This document shows, one piece after another, positions 21,364 through 32,997 of a stretch of DNA of 64,000 nucleotides (position 1 is its first letter; each line of letters opens with the position of its first letter). Origin of the DNA: Timema cristinae (Eukaryota; Arthropoda; Insecta; Phasmatodea; Timematidae). The notes under the pieces are model-generated. The model had not been told where the DNA came from. It worked only from the letters and a program-made list of their open reading frames with translations, and did no database searches. The stretch lies in NCBI GenBank assembly GCA_039000515.1, contig JBCFYV010011172.1, positions 76,832,577-76,896,576 on the forward strand, in the 5' to 3' direction. A program made the position numbers and the translations under genes.

Positions 21364-22023
21364 TTATGAAATGATCTGTAAGCGGGAAGTGTTGGTGTTT
21401 TTATAGCTTTTGCGCGGTAGATACACGCAACAGCCGACATTTGTGCGGGTTCTATATCTGAACCATTCTGGTGTACCTTGTTTGAAATCTAGCAATATAT
21501 AGCCGTGAGGCGTACTTGTAGCATCGGTGTAAGCCTCTTGTAAAACACGGGGATTTTCAGGACAGACTTGTCGTGCAAAGTGTTGAATCTGAGCTTTATC
21601 CCTGGGATTTTTAAAAAGCACGATATAATGTGCGTTTAAGGAAATGTCTCTTTGGCCCTTGCCCTGATGGAATATATTTTGTGTAAGGTACATGACGCTA
21701 ATATTTTGATGGTGGCATCCTTTGGTGAAAAGATCGACGACCACTTCGTTGGCCTCACGCATCAGGTCGTCCAGGATAATCAGCTATGGAGAGTCATTAC
21801 AGACGTCATCCATTTCCGGCAAACCCTTACAGAATATGACGTGGGGACTTGTCCCGTCTTGTTCGAATACCGGTTGCCACAAAGCATAGTACCATGTGAT
21901 TTTATCAAATTTAACGTCACATATTGTGTCCAAGTGACGGATAAAGTCTGCTACAAAATGTGACTTTCCACAGCCGGAAGGGCCGCTTATGATGGCCGAA
22001 AATTGATGTTTCAACTTGTCCAT
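21364..22023 (-). pseudogene. FtsK/HerA-type DNA-packaging ATPase, one in-frame stop
   Basis: It would power packaging of viral DNA into capsids. ATG 22023-22021 opens a 219-codon frame to TAA 21366-21364, cut by TAG at 21786-21784 (codon 80). Walker A is GPSGCGKS at residues 14-21, after a short N-terminus typical of Polinton and adintovirus ATPases. The stop lies just before Walker B (LIILDD, residues 81-86). Then come a putative sensor region (HHQNISVMYLTQN) and the C-terminal part with NPRDKAQIQHFARQ. All parts are in one phase, so the damage is a single nonsense codon. The next gene starts 2 bp downstream. Upstream lies a 660-bp AT-rich spacer before the PolB end. Confidence 0.9.
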
Positions 22024-22690
22024 AATGTTTGAGACTGAGCTTATAAGCTATATGAGTTTGTATGTATAGGATAGGAGGGAGGTGTGGGGTATAGACATTA
22101 AAACACAAACATAACCATTTTTACAATATTTATTTGGTCATGAAAAAGTATATACACAATGTAAAGTATACTGTGAATATTTACAATATATAATTATTAG
22201 TATAAACATAACTGGTTTTGTTTACAATATTTATTTACACACAGTGAAAAGTATACTGTGAATATTTACAATAGGGGGAATGTGGCCTCGGTACTAAATA
22301 AAGATGGTTTCAATTTAAAATAAAATAAATATATATACAATTTATTATATATATTTGAATAGATTTAAAATAAAAATCTATACAATCAGTTTATTATACT
22401 TGACTAGAAAGAAAATAAATATATATACAAACAATTTATTAGATTTAAAATAAAAATATATACAAACAATTTATTATAATTAAAATATATATATAAGCAA
22501 CTAATTGACTAGAAAAAATCAGGTAGGCGGTGGACTGTACTGGCAAATAAAAAAATATAAAAAAGTATCCCGGGTGCATAAAAAAAATATGAAAAAAAAT
22601 TTCAAATCTTTGAAAAATGGTATGTCAGTGGAACTGTCTAGAGTGAAATAAAAAAAAGATGATTATTCAGCCCGTCTAAATGATCACCTT
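22024..22690. repeat. AT-rich repetitive spacer between PolB and ATPase
   Basis: It holds two direct copies of a ~90-bp unit (TTTACAATATTTATTT followed by AAAGTATACTGTGAATATTTAC, at about 22118-22200 and 22218-22275) and four to five copies of AAATAAATATATATACAA-type units joined to CAATTTATTA (22315-22500). There is no open frame. It would be the 3' region of PolB and the leader of the ATPase cluster. Confidence 0.6.
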
Positions 22691-23782
22691 TTATTCGTGG
22701 CGAGTGCGTTTACAAGGACTCTGATACCCAAACGGCAACGTATTAAAATCATCGGTTATCCACCGTTTGGTGTACACGGGCCGGTAAACTTTAGTCTGCG
22801 AAATGGTACATACAGTCGCAAGACCTTTTCTTACAATTTTGTGCGGTATCTGTATGTATCTTTCCGTAGCCTGTTCAGTGACCATCGCTTTCAAAACGTC
22901 AAAATTAACATCGTTCCGGTTGCCATAGTTTATGGTGATTCCACGAACCTTGCACACCGTTTTTGTTTTGATAGGATTGCCGCCAACACAAACTCGGTAA
23001 GCGTAATTCTTGGGACCGCCAGATACAAAGGCGCTAATGTAGTTTCCCGGACCGTAATCCTGAAGTTCATCAGTGAGGTCACCTAAAAAGTCTCCGGTCG
23101 GCGGACTAAAATCGCCGGGGCGTTCGGCGAATAGAACGCTATCTGTATCATGATACAAAACGCGGTCCCCCAATTGTTCAAGGATGCTGTATAAGTGCAA
23201 CCTATCCATAGCAGTCGTGTGGCACGCCACCACCACACTCGTGTTAGGGTTAGGGCACAGCGCGTCACGCCCATCCTTGTAATTGAGGAACATAACCTCA
23301 TCATTTACATCAATGACGCTGTCCACGGTGATGTACGGATCCGTCAGGTACTTGTGGATGCCCTGATAGTCGTTAACAACGGCTACGTGTGGTAAATCGG
23401 GTCTTTGCCCAAACTTCCCCCATAGTGAATTTAAAAAAAGTTTAGTCAGAGTGCGGAGACCAGGGTTTTTACAAACAGAGCCAAAATCTAGTTTTACCCC
23501 TTCCCTTTCCTCATAATTTTGAATGTAAGCTAACTTTTCCTCCTGTGAGGTACACAACTCTGGCCATCCGCTGGCTTCTTGTTTAATTTTCAAAAAAGTA
23601 TCAATGTACCCGTGAAACAAGCCGCCAGAACGCATCTGACGGTCATAAACAGATACATTGTACTCCCACACTTCGTGCACTGCTTCAACGGTGTAGCCTT
23701 TCTCAATGGCTTTCCGGATCTCGTCAATCACCAAGACGCCGAATATAATGTGGTAGGGAGGAATAAGGAAATTTTCCAGCTT
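22691..23782 (-). pseudogene. Protein-primed-type DNA polymerase B, C-terminal part only
   Basis: A palm-and-thumb fragment of a family B DNA polymerase of Polinton/adintovirus type. The frame is open for about 360 codons (in-frame TAA 23785-23783 upstream, natural TAA 22693-22691), and recognisable similarity starts near 23734 (GYTVEAVHEVWEY). Motif B is KLFLNSLWGKFGQ at residues ~98-110 counted from 23734. Motif C is YHDTDSV at ~194-200 with both catalytic aspartates kept. KTKTVCKVRGI follows. The exonuclease and N-terminal regions are absent: the sequence to the right is unrelated and AT-rich. Family members usually exceed 1,000 residues, so most of the gene is lost. It is transcribed in the same direction as the ATPase cluster. 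Confidence 0.9.
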
Positions 23783-23997
23783 TTATGTGAAACTACCAAC
23801 AGTACACCTCGGCAGGTATTAAAATCCCCGCAACCTCACCCACCACTAGATTCAAACCCCTATATCTTTAGCCGAGTGCTTCATGGCCTATAGTTGCCAA
23901 AGCCTAGAGAAGAATATAGTGATTTAAATTTTACGCACCCATTCTGATGCTAGAACATGTTGTAGGAGTTTCAAAGACAGAAAGGCGTTGGAAATAT
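23783..23997. other. Right junction of the viral fragment
   Basis: PolB similarity ends around 23735-23785. The following 100 bp include CACCACTAGATTCAAACCCC, which resembles an inverted SINE B-box, but no SINE body is identifiable. No inverted terminal repeat or 6-bp target duplication is visible. Confidence 0.4.
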
Positions 23998-24500
23998 ACA
24001 CGTGACAACTTTGCCAGAATAAATATTAAATAACGCAGACAGGTAAATATTAAACTTTATTGATTTACAAACGTGTAGTTAATATAGATTTATCAAGTAG
24101 AATATATGAGTATAAAGGAGAAATAAGTATACTATTATTATTACACTGCTTAAATATCTGTTTAAGGTAAGGTGTCACACGCACACGAACACCCACATAC
24201 ATTCATTTTTTTAAATGTGTGCACAATAGTTTTTAACGTGTACCCATTAGTTTTTTTTAATGTGTGCCCATTAGTTTTTAATGTGTGCCCCAAGTAGGAG
24301 ATGACAACATTGACAGAATGAAATATTAAATAGTGCAGAATAGTAAATGTAAAACTTTATTGATACATATAGAAAGTAGGAACAAATGTACTATTAATAT
24401 TATCATTTCAAACAGTTTCACTGCTTAAATATTGGTTTATAATTTTAACAAAAGGGTTTAAGGTAAGGTGTCACACATACACATACCCACATATATATAT
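23998..24500. repeat. Two ~200-bp direct repeats separated by GTGTGCCCATTAG units
   Basis: The block from GACAACTTTGCCAGAATAAA (23998 on) through TTAAGGTAAGGTGTCACAC is repeated, diverged, from 24299 (GACAACATTGACAGAATGAA) through the same GGTAAGGTGTCACAC motif near 24465. Between them lie three to four copies of a ~22-bp unit (CCCATTAGTTTTTAATGTGT). Confidence 0.7.
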
Positions 24501-24549
24501 ACTTATACAACCAATTTTTACGGGGGAGGGATGGCGGTCCCTAAATCAC

Positions 24550-24720
24550 AGTGAGGTTTAGTGACTGAATGGTATAAGACGTCACGCTCTAGTTTGACTC
24601 GCCTGTTGAGAACGAGGAGAGCGTGGTTTGAACCAAAGTCGTGTGCGCTAAGAGTGATATTTTCACGCAATTGCATGTGCATTTCCTCACCCCTATCATA
24701 TTAGCTTATAACCCAAGACT
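24550..24720 (+). mobile_element. SINE family A, diverged fragment
   Basis: GAATGGTATAAGACGTCACG resembles the family-A head, and GTGGTTTGAACCAAAGTCG its B-box. The rest is weak. Confidence 0.4.
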
Positions 24721-24744
24721 CATTGCTATGTATAGCCCTCCAGA

Positions 24745-25145
24745 TATCAACATTGAGCATCTGCAGATCACATGAAACCTTATCAGGTGGTCAGTATCTC
24801 ACTGACTTGACGTATGAACATATTTAACTAGTTTGGTAGAAAGAATAAAACTATAGTATGATTATACTAGGAAGAGCAGAAAACATTGATAATCTGCAGA
24901 TAACTTGAGTTCTTTACCTGTGGTCAGTATCTCACTGACTTTACGTATGAATATATTTAATTTTTTTGGTATAAAGAACAAATACAAACATATATTTTTT
25001 CAATCAAGATTGTCGTAGGAAGAATAGTTTAAAATACAAACTTTCTGCTCCGTATCTATCAGATCAAGGACTTGCCGTATAAATATATCTAAGTTGTTTG
25101 GTAGAAGGAACAGTTTAGAATATTCACATATTACTCTTGAAGTAA
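24745..25145. repeat. Three tandem copies of a ~140-bp unit
   Basis: The unit contains GGTCAGTATCTCACTGACTT, then ACGTATGAA-ATATTTAA and TTTGGTA-AAAG. Copies start near 24750, 24890 and 25040. Related single pieces occur near 35490-35590 and 62240-62310, so the unit is dispersed as well as tandem. Confidence 0.6.
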
Positions 25146-25705
25146 TTGTGCTTTTCGGTCAAAACTCTACTATAGAATTCCTTCACCGTAGATAAAAATC
25201 TAATCGTTAATGGCACTTAGTACAGCACTCTTGGCGTAATAATTAGGAGGCTGACCGGTATTGAACATGAAATGAATGCCCTGGGGCCCTGAAAAATTAA
25301 CAGCAAATGCTCTCTTTTATAGTTTCTTCACTCATTAGTAATCAGGCTTCGAATTGACAAAATTATACACTGCGCCAACGGGCACACATTAAAAACATGA
25401 ACGATGGTACAAAAAATAAATTAGCCTTACCACACAGATAAAGTAATGACAAGTGCCCCCCCCCCCCCCCCCCCAAGGAATAACTCACAGAGCCGTACTG
25501 AACCAGTGCCAGCCAGTATATTCAGCTACTTAGTAGGGCCCCGGATATGGAAAGGGGGTCAATGAAAATCACAGAGAGACATGGCCAATAGCTCACACTT
25601 TATGTTAGACAATCGCAGAGAGATGATACTCCCCCCTTCCTCAAGGGCCGGAACGTCGTGGAAGGAGTTCCCGAGACTGCACGCTCCCCCCACGTCCATC
25701 TCATC

Positions 25706-25822
25706 CAATGGGCACACATACAAAACCATTGGGCACACATTAAAAATTAATGGGCATGCATTAAAATCTAATGGGGCTGGAGCATACATTAAAATCTAAC
25801 GATCACAAATAAAAATCAAATG
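25706..25822. repeat. Inverted array of GGGCACACATTAAAAA units
   Basis: Four to five units (GGGCACACATTAAAAATTAA and variants) are the reverse complement of the array at 24207-24291. A single unit also lies at 25379. The pair could mark the two ends of a ~1.6-kb composite element. Confidence 0.6.
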
Positions 25823-26039
25823 GGCTAAGCCCATCAGGCTTGACTAGTGGGTATGGTAAATCAACCGGATGAGTAAAGTAGATAATCGACATCACAATAC
25901 ACTGCTCACGGAAAATAACCTCGGTTGAGGGGGATGTGGGTGAGGGAATAACGGTAAATCAACCGGATGTGGAAAGTAGGTTAATGAACTCTCCAAATCG
26001 GGGTCAAAGGTCAAATTGCCACGGTAGGGCCCCCACGCT

Positions 26040-29000
26040 ACTAACTTATTATTTGAAGTCTTAGCCTAGTATTTATTTAATCAACAATGGAGAAGGTCTC
26101 GCTAGTATTTTTTTATTACATTTCACAGATTTTTTTAATACTGTAAAAATCCTAAAACACGAGATTTAGCCCAAAGGGCAACACAACACAATCTTGGGGT
26201 TAAAAAATATATTTTATAGTCTTGATGCACAGACCTAAATTTTCGAATAATGTATGTTGATCGCTGTCACACGCTTTAATGTTATATTAGATAAATAATT
26301 ATTCAAATATCACTAAGAACCCGTTTATTTCTAAGAATATCAAGCTCACAAACCTAGCTAATTTTCACAAAAGAACACACTGATTACTAAGTAGCCGAAT
26401 TAATATTCAAAAATAGCACTGTATTATTAAAATTCGTATAAAATTATTAACGGTAGCATGGACACGCCTAAATACTCAACGATAAAATATATTTATTTGC
26501 TTCAACTTGTAGACACACGCACGTGGTTTTATTAACTGTATTTTATACGATAATTCACTTTTATAATGTTTATTTAAAATTGTTAGATTTTGGTTATGAG
26601 AATAACCGTTTGGTTGTTTGTATAGTTTTGAAGTTTGCTTGTGCTGTTTAATTCAAATTAATTATTAAAAGCAAGAGAACGTTAAAAGTGGTCATATATA
26701 CTGAAAAACAAATATGGCCACTGAATAGAAGCTACGCTGCCAGTTGGTGACGTAGAGGACCTTGTTGCCAGTTGGACGGAGAATAGTATTAATACTCGTG
26801 TTAACGAAATTTAAACTTTATATTATTTCACAAACAATTTGTATGTTTTTTTCTCTTTATTACCACAAATCATGTATTTATGTTAAAGATATGCGAGGCC
26901 ATTTATACAAATATTAACAACTAAATATAATACCATTGAATGTAAAATTCCACGCTCTATTTAATTGTAATTGCCACAAGAGTTAAAAGAAAAACTAGAA
27001 TGAATTTACTAGAATTTTTTTTCTTAAATTTGATTATGGAAAATAAAATTATACTGTAATCCTTGGGAAAGTATTGTTAAAAGTGATTGATAATATTTCT
27101 AGTGATAGTAATAGTAATACTTAGCAAATAATAATTATTTCCTAATATGTCGACAAAAGTTACTTTCAGACAATATTGGCATTACTGATAGCATCTGCTA
27201 GCTGTCATGTAAAGCCAAAGAAGCGATGGGCGTACTGCATTTATTCAATGTGAACAGTTAGTAAGACGAGGTGCTTAGAAAATATAAAAACATTTTCAAT
27301 TAATGGGTTAATAAATTAATATCTAATTATGTGCCCACCACGCGCAACGAATACCTTTAAAAAATTGTTTGGATCACTAAGTATTTTTCTGCTTCTACTG
27401 TCAACTTTAGGCCTCAACCTAAAATACTTACTACCTTTCAAAAGGGGTTGGGGTTGAACTAAGCAAAGAGAGAGGAAGAGAACAATAAGTGCACTGTACT
27501 CACAACCCAGTGCTCGTGCGTGCACGTGCGTACACACACACATACACACACACACACACATCTCAACCCACGAACGTTTAAAAATAACAAGGTGTTTGTG
27601 GATTTTTGTTTAACTATTCTATCTAGCGCCTTAAATATCAATGCTTAAATTGTACGCCTACGACTCTCAGACGAATACATTGATTCCTATCTATGATTTA
27701 AAATAGTGGGAACATATTAATTTTAAAACTTCACATTATTGGAATAAATGGTTTGTCTCGTCACTTCTAAAACGATCGTGGCAACGCTGTAAATGGAAGA
27801 CTCTTGTAAATGGCTAAACGGTACAAGTAGTTCCCGGTATTCCTACAGTAGCGTTACACTACGGTTACCAAATTATTTCAAATTTTAATTTTATAAGTAA
27901 GCTTTTAAAGCTTAGTATTAAACTAATAAATTATAAATAAATAGGTAAAACAAGGAGAAAAATATTATCTAGCCTTATGATTTATTATTTTTCCAACATT
28001 AATACTTACACACATATTAATCTTGCTAAAGTAGTTATTCATAAAAAAAAACACTAAATAAAAATTCTAACTCAAGAAAATTGAAGTAAAAATAGTTCTG
28101 CTTTATATAGTAAAATTCAATTTTGAATATTTAACTTAATGAAGTCATTATAATCAAAATAGTGTGAGGCTGAAAATGTGATAGTTTTCATTGTATAGTT
28201 TATATAGTATTATTAGTATAAGTTATACAGAGTCTTCGTTCTAGATAATATAAATCCCTTTTTATTGATGAAAACCTATTTCAAATCCAAATTTTATGGG
28301 TGAACGAGTGTTGACCGACCGCTTAAATGTACTCCTTCAACCCTGTTCCAAGCCGTAGGCTAGGATCACTAGGGAGTGGTGCCTACAACCGTTGCCTCTT
28401 AGGCCGCTTACCCACTGTTTGAAACCATTAGCTTGAAACACATTGTTTAAGACAATTACTGCCTCGAACAAGTGTTCAATGTTGTGGGATCTAGCCACCA
28501 GACCAAACCAGAAATTCATTAAATAAAACAAAATTTTACACAAAATTTTTTCTACAATATAAATATAACAAGAACTTTGAATGACAATTTCGTTTCCTTT
28601 TCAATTATATCCAGGTATTGGTTCAAATGTCTCTACTGTGATACTCTTTTCTAAGAGTATGTTGATCGTAGTTAACAGGAAGATGCTGTACATAATACAG
28701 TATCATTTCACAGTCTACTTCAGTCCCTTTTCATGACTATAAATTTAAACCACAAATATACTCAAAACACAAGCACAAGGCTGTAATGGACCGCAGGGTT
28801 CTTAGCAAAGGTAGATTTACTTTACATCAATTAGTGTTTCCAGCCTGTGTGTGGCCTGGGTCCGTTTTAGATAAAGTAGTTAAATCGCGCATGCGCATAT
28901 TGGTTTGTTCTTCAAACGTTTCCACCGAACATTGTACAGTACAACCAGACTTTCCGATTTTAAAATAATGCACATTTCTTCGTCGAACAGTTTTTCTTGT

Positions 29001-29880
29001 TTATGGAACAATTTTTTGTTTGGTTTAGTTTTTACTAGTGGTTAAGTGGCCTTAGAGGCTTCCTTGGTTCGGATCTGGGTGGATTACATGTGACGTGGTA
29101 TTAAAATATTGTTAAAACAGCCGAGGCGCCAGTGAGTCGGAATTGACAAACCGGGGTCGCTCCTGTATTCAAAAATAAGTTGCTGGACGTTACAGATGAC
29201 AGCAGATGTTAATACTCTACACGTAGTAGCCTCTTCTGGAACTGGAGGGAACGAGTGTAAAAAAACATTTGGGATATGTAGTTGTTTTGTTGTCTGCTCA
29301 TCTCTCTAGTAAGAAGGGAAAGGGGATTTCACTCCTCCACTCCTCCCTACTCGAGAGGGGAGTAAGGGGAGGTAAGCTTGTTCTTACAGCTGGTTGCAGG
29401 ATCTTTTGGACTCAATGACATCAGCTGGACAAACTTATCTGTTGACTGGGGGTGAGTGGGGGAGGGGGGAGGGTCTTAAACTGACCTACATTCTAACACC
29501 TTGCATTGATTGCTGGCGCTCCGAGAGAGACATATTTTGGTTGAGAAAAGTTGTTTTCTGGCCCTTAGCAAAAAGAAAAACAACCAGAGATAAAAAAAAG
29601 ATAAAATATGATGACAAACTGACAGATTGGAGGATTTTTTTTTTAAATTCAAAAAAATTAAAACATTTTAGGATAAGGTTTGACCACACACTTAATGTCA
29701 CGAATCCTGAATCAGGGAATCAGGGGTCACAACCGGCAAATTACACGAAATATGTTTTCCTTGCCTACTCTTCAGGCAAATGCTTTCTCACCACCTTAAA
29801 ATTCACTTCATTCATCGTAGACTTATAGGCTATCCAATAATGTTTCTATTCAACCTCCTTATATAGTCTGAGCCATTACT
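26040..29880. other. Non-coding stretch
   Basis: AT-rich sequence with a CA/TG microsatellite at 27533-27560, which accounts for the cysteine/valine repeat frames on the minus strand. The plus frame 29394-29828 (144 codons) has no recognisable domain, and I do not call it a gene. A poly-C run lies just upstream of this stretch at 25457-25474. Confidence 0.5.
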
Positions 29881-29884
29881 AAGG

Positions 29885-30120
29885 CACTGTTAACCACGTC
29901 GTACTACCTGTCCGGACTAACCACGTATTTAAACTAAAGGGGTAGATGATAAGAAAGGAAAGAATTTAGAGGAAATACAGCTGAATTCTTTAAGGGAGAA
30001 TGGGAAACAATTTTGGAAATAGCTCAGTACAGACGGCTGAGATCAAACTCGACCTTCCACGTCAGTGGCAAACCAGATCAGATGAGACTGATGCCTTTGA
30101 AGGCGTAGTCACTGGTGTGG
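29885..30120 (-). mobile_element. SINE family A, diverged full-length
   Basis: It starts in plus sense with CACGTCGTACTACCTGTCCGG (tail) and continues through GAGAATGGGAAACAATTTTGG to the head with GAGACTGATGCCTTTGAAGG. Confidence 0.65.
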
Positions 30121-31585
30121 GTTGTGAGGAACTAACTAAATGAGAACATTTTGCCACGTTTCATTGAAATTATATTTCTTTTTACAATGCTGGTTTGTTA
30201 GTATTAGCAGAATACAACAACCTAGTCCTAAGGGGGCCGCCTACCTGAGCTCTGAGACGCGTGGCAGTTGTCCAGAAATTACAAATTATTTAAGAAATTG
30301 TCTGTTATTTTAAAATATGATTCCACCAAAATTAAAGGGGAACGTTATCAGTTTGTTCCTTAGCATTAAAATTCTAGTATTTTTAGTTTAAAAAAAGATG
30401 TCTTTAAACGGTGAAATTAGCTCATTTTCAACATCATAACACTATGTCACAAATTAAATGGTTGCATAGAGATAGATTACACAGAGCTAGCTCTCCTCGA
30501 ACAAATAAAGTCATTTATTAAAATGGTAAAAACCGAACATTTTAAGATAGGTAGTAGGTGGTGTCCTTAAGTTGGGATGGACGAGAACGTGAGCTAAGGG
30601 TCCGTTTTGTTACAGTTCTTACGACAGCAATCGTTTTAGGCTAAAATAAATAAAATATTTGTGTCTTCAGTAGATTAATTTAGTACAATTTTCTATACAT
30701 AATGATTTCAACAATTCTTGAACATTTGTCATAAGCATCACTGGATCTGATCAGAAACTTTATGAATGAATGGATATATTCCTAGTCAAATCAAACAATT
30801 CCCATGATCTAATTTTAAAAATGTTGAGATTACTCTCTGTATAAAATTAGACTAAATGCATTTACTGAAGCAATATTTGATATATTTTGATCAAAAAATA
30901 TTTGTTGCCATTAAAATGAAAAAATATGGACCTTAACTTACCTACCCTTCTATCGAACCTTTATTATTGTAGTAAAATAGGCCTTCCTTAAAAAATAACG
31001 AGTTTTTAAAAATATTCAAATTTGGAAATGAATAAGCTAAGCCGCTAGTTGAAATGAAATCCCTTATAGTGTGTAGGATGAAAATGTGTTTTTCGGTTCA
31101 TCAGTCAAGATGACGTCATTACTTCTAATTTCCCGCCAAAACGGCTTTTGTATCTCTCATAATATTCGATGAGATAAACATTAGTCCATAAAACTGAGCT
31201 TCCACTCACGAACAAATATTGTTCTTGCCCCTCGTAAAGTAACACAAACGAGCTATTTTTAGTCTTTTCAAAAAAACATAATATCTTCGGTGAACATAAT
31301 TTAACGGTGTCACGTCTTCGGCAGATGTTCGCCAGCGCAGTGATTTACCACTGTCATCTGCCTGAAAGGGATCCTCCACCCCCAATCCCCTGCGGAACTT
31401 TTTTATCAAACAAATTAACGTCACTTCACATCTTGCAGACTCCAACTCTGTAGAGAATGGATAGATGGTCTCGCAGATAGGGGATGAACTCAGATCAGGG
31501 ATGTTTTAGGGGTGCCTCGTTTTACACTCTATTATCCATCCTTCCCTGTTTTTTCACCCCAATAACTTAATATTAATAATACTTA
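30121..31585. other. Non-coding stretch with a dispersed-repeat copy
   Basis: 30620-30775 is a diverged copy of the repeat found next to the integrase (TAAAATAAATAAAATATTTG, then TTCAACAATTCTTGAACATTTG). The rest has no recognised content. The short minus frame 31206-31445 is not supported. Confidence 0.5.
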
Positions 31586-31719
31586 GTACGGCGTCTTACT
31601 ACCCGATCAGGTTATACGCTACTCCAATATTATTTTGTTGGAAGGGTTAATGTCTCGTACGTGTTCCTCATAGAGGCACGTAACCAAAAATAAGTTCCTC
31701 CATTGGACACCCACTATGG

Positions 31720-31947
31720 TGTGCACGTGGACTAAGGCATCAGTCTCGTTTCAACTGGATTGCAGGTGATCGGGAGGTTGGTGTACAAATCACAGTCGCA
31801 AATTCTAAGTTTTTTTTTATAAAAGGCACTCTCCCCCTGTGCAAATGAGTTGTACACCTCCTGTAAATTATACCCTACATATCCCTACCCCAGTCCCCAT
31901 TAGTATAAATATGAGAATAGCCCGGACGGGTAGTAAGACGTGGTACG
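31720..31947 (+). mobile_element. SINE family A, full-length
   Basis: The head GGACTAAGGCATCAGTCTCG is followed by a degraded B-box, CTCTCCCCCTGTGCAAATG, and the tail AGCCCGGACGGGTAGTAAGA. A lone inverted tail (GCGTCTTACTACCCGATCAG) at 31586-31622 belongs to another, otherwise lost copy. Confidence 0.7.
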
Positions 31948-32209
31948 TGGAAGATATTTTACTAAGATTGAGTTGGAATTTAACTACTTGAATACAAAAG
32001 TCAGGGAAATAGCCCAGTCAAATAGTTGATACAACAAATACTTTTTCTTCAATAAAATGGAGAGAGAAAAATAATATCCAAATGGTTGTCCAACCAGTTT
32101 CTCTACATTCGCTAGCCTAGTGTATTCTCCTTGGGTACGCAAAAGCGTCTTAGATGGGTACATAATTAATTTATAAACAAACATACCTAACTATGCCGTT
32201 CCCTTATGG

Positions 32210-32520
32210 GATAGGCAAGGAACTGTCCATATATCTCAAAAAACAGCTACGTACGTAATCCATCCTCACTAACTTTTTCCACACTTCCCTATCCTTGCAT
32301 ACTTCCTTCACTGTAACAACATCCGTACACAGTCATACATGTTCTTTTATTATTAAAACTCTTAATATTTCTCTTTTTCACACATTCGTCTACATCTAGC
32401 CACGTCTTACATGGCCTATCCCTTCCGTTTGATCCACACACTCTACCTTAATATATTTGCTTCTGTCACCCGATCCACGCCCATCCTCTCAAAATGCTCA
32501 AACCAACATAACATTTCTTT
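32210..32520 (-). pseudogene. LINE 3'-coding remnant (C-terminal region)
   Basis: A minus-strand frame reads W-F-E-H-F-E-R-M-G-V-D-R and then, in a shifted frame, PCKTWLDVDECVKKRNIKSF. These match the region that follows the reverse transcriptase in many non-LTR elements (H-x-x-R-M, then G-R-P-x-K-T-W). Stops and frame changes make it inactive. Confidence 0.6.
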
Positions 32521-32997
32521 CAATTTCTTTCACATTTACCTATTGGATTCCCTTTCAAACCGCACTCCTTTAGCACCCATTCTTTACCGACTATGTCCAA
32601 ACGAGTTTTTCCACACACATTCCACACACTCATTCAACCCGCATTCACCAGGCTCTTGCATTTCTCCTGACAGGTATGGACCTAATAGTAAACAGTCCTG
32701 ATCGCGAACACGTGGGTAACTGGAGAGGATTATGGGCTTTTGACATATGATGAGTACTCCAGATTGCGGACACGCCGTGTTTGCTACGACATCCCGCCCC
32801 TAATTTGACAGTAACGACAGCCCACAGGCGCTTAGCAGTTGTGCGTGTGGCTTTTCAGTCTTGTCAGTCTAAACATAACAAAATTTCAAACACGCGTATT
32901 TCTAGGTTAGGTTAAGCTTGGTTAGGGTGAAGTCCCGGTTGCCGGCGGGTGCTGCCAGTAGCCCCTTACACCCATGACAATACCCTCACGTGGGAAT
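32521..32997. other. Sequence lying between two LINE pieces
   Basis: From about 32700 this is GC-richer than its surroundings, and its short TTAGGTTAGG-like words near 32900 do not form an array. It separates two LINE parts of the same orientation and order, so it could be an insertion into one LINE copy. Confidence 0.35.

Noticed and set aside
22697..23893. Plus-strand frames of 66-129 codons
   Set aside because: They are shadows of the PolB frame on the minus strand and show no family motifs.
25457..25474. Poly-C run (and poly-G at 61361-61377) as quadruplex elements
   Set aside because: Single homopolymer runs of variable length, likely prone to sequencing error; no supporting context.
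29394..29828. 144-codon plus-strand frame
   Set aside because: The longest frame in its region, but with a low-complexity start (G-rich repeat), no domain and no splice or promoter support.
32895..32930. TTAGGTTAGG-like words suggesting telomeric repeat
   Set aside because: Only two to three imperfect units, no array. Such words are common in arthropod intergenic DNA.
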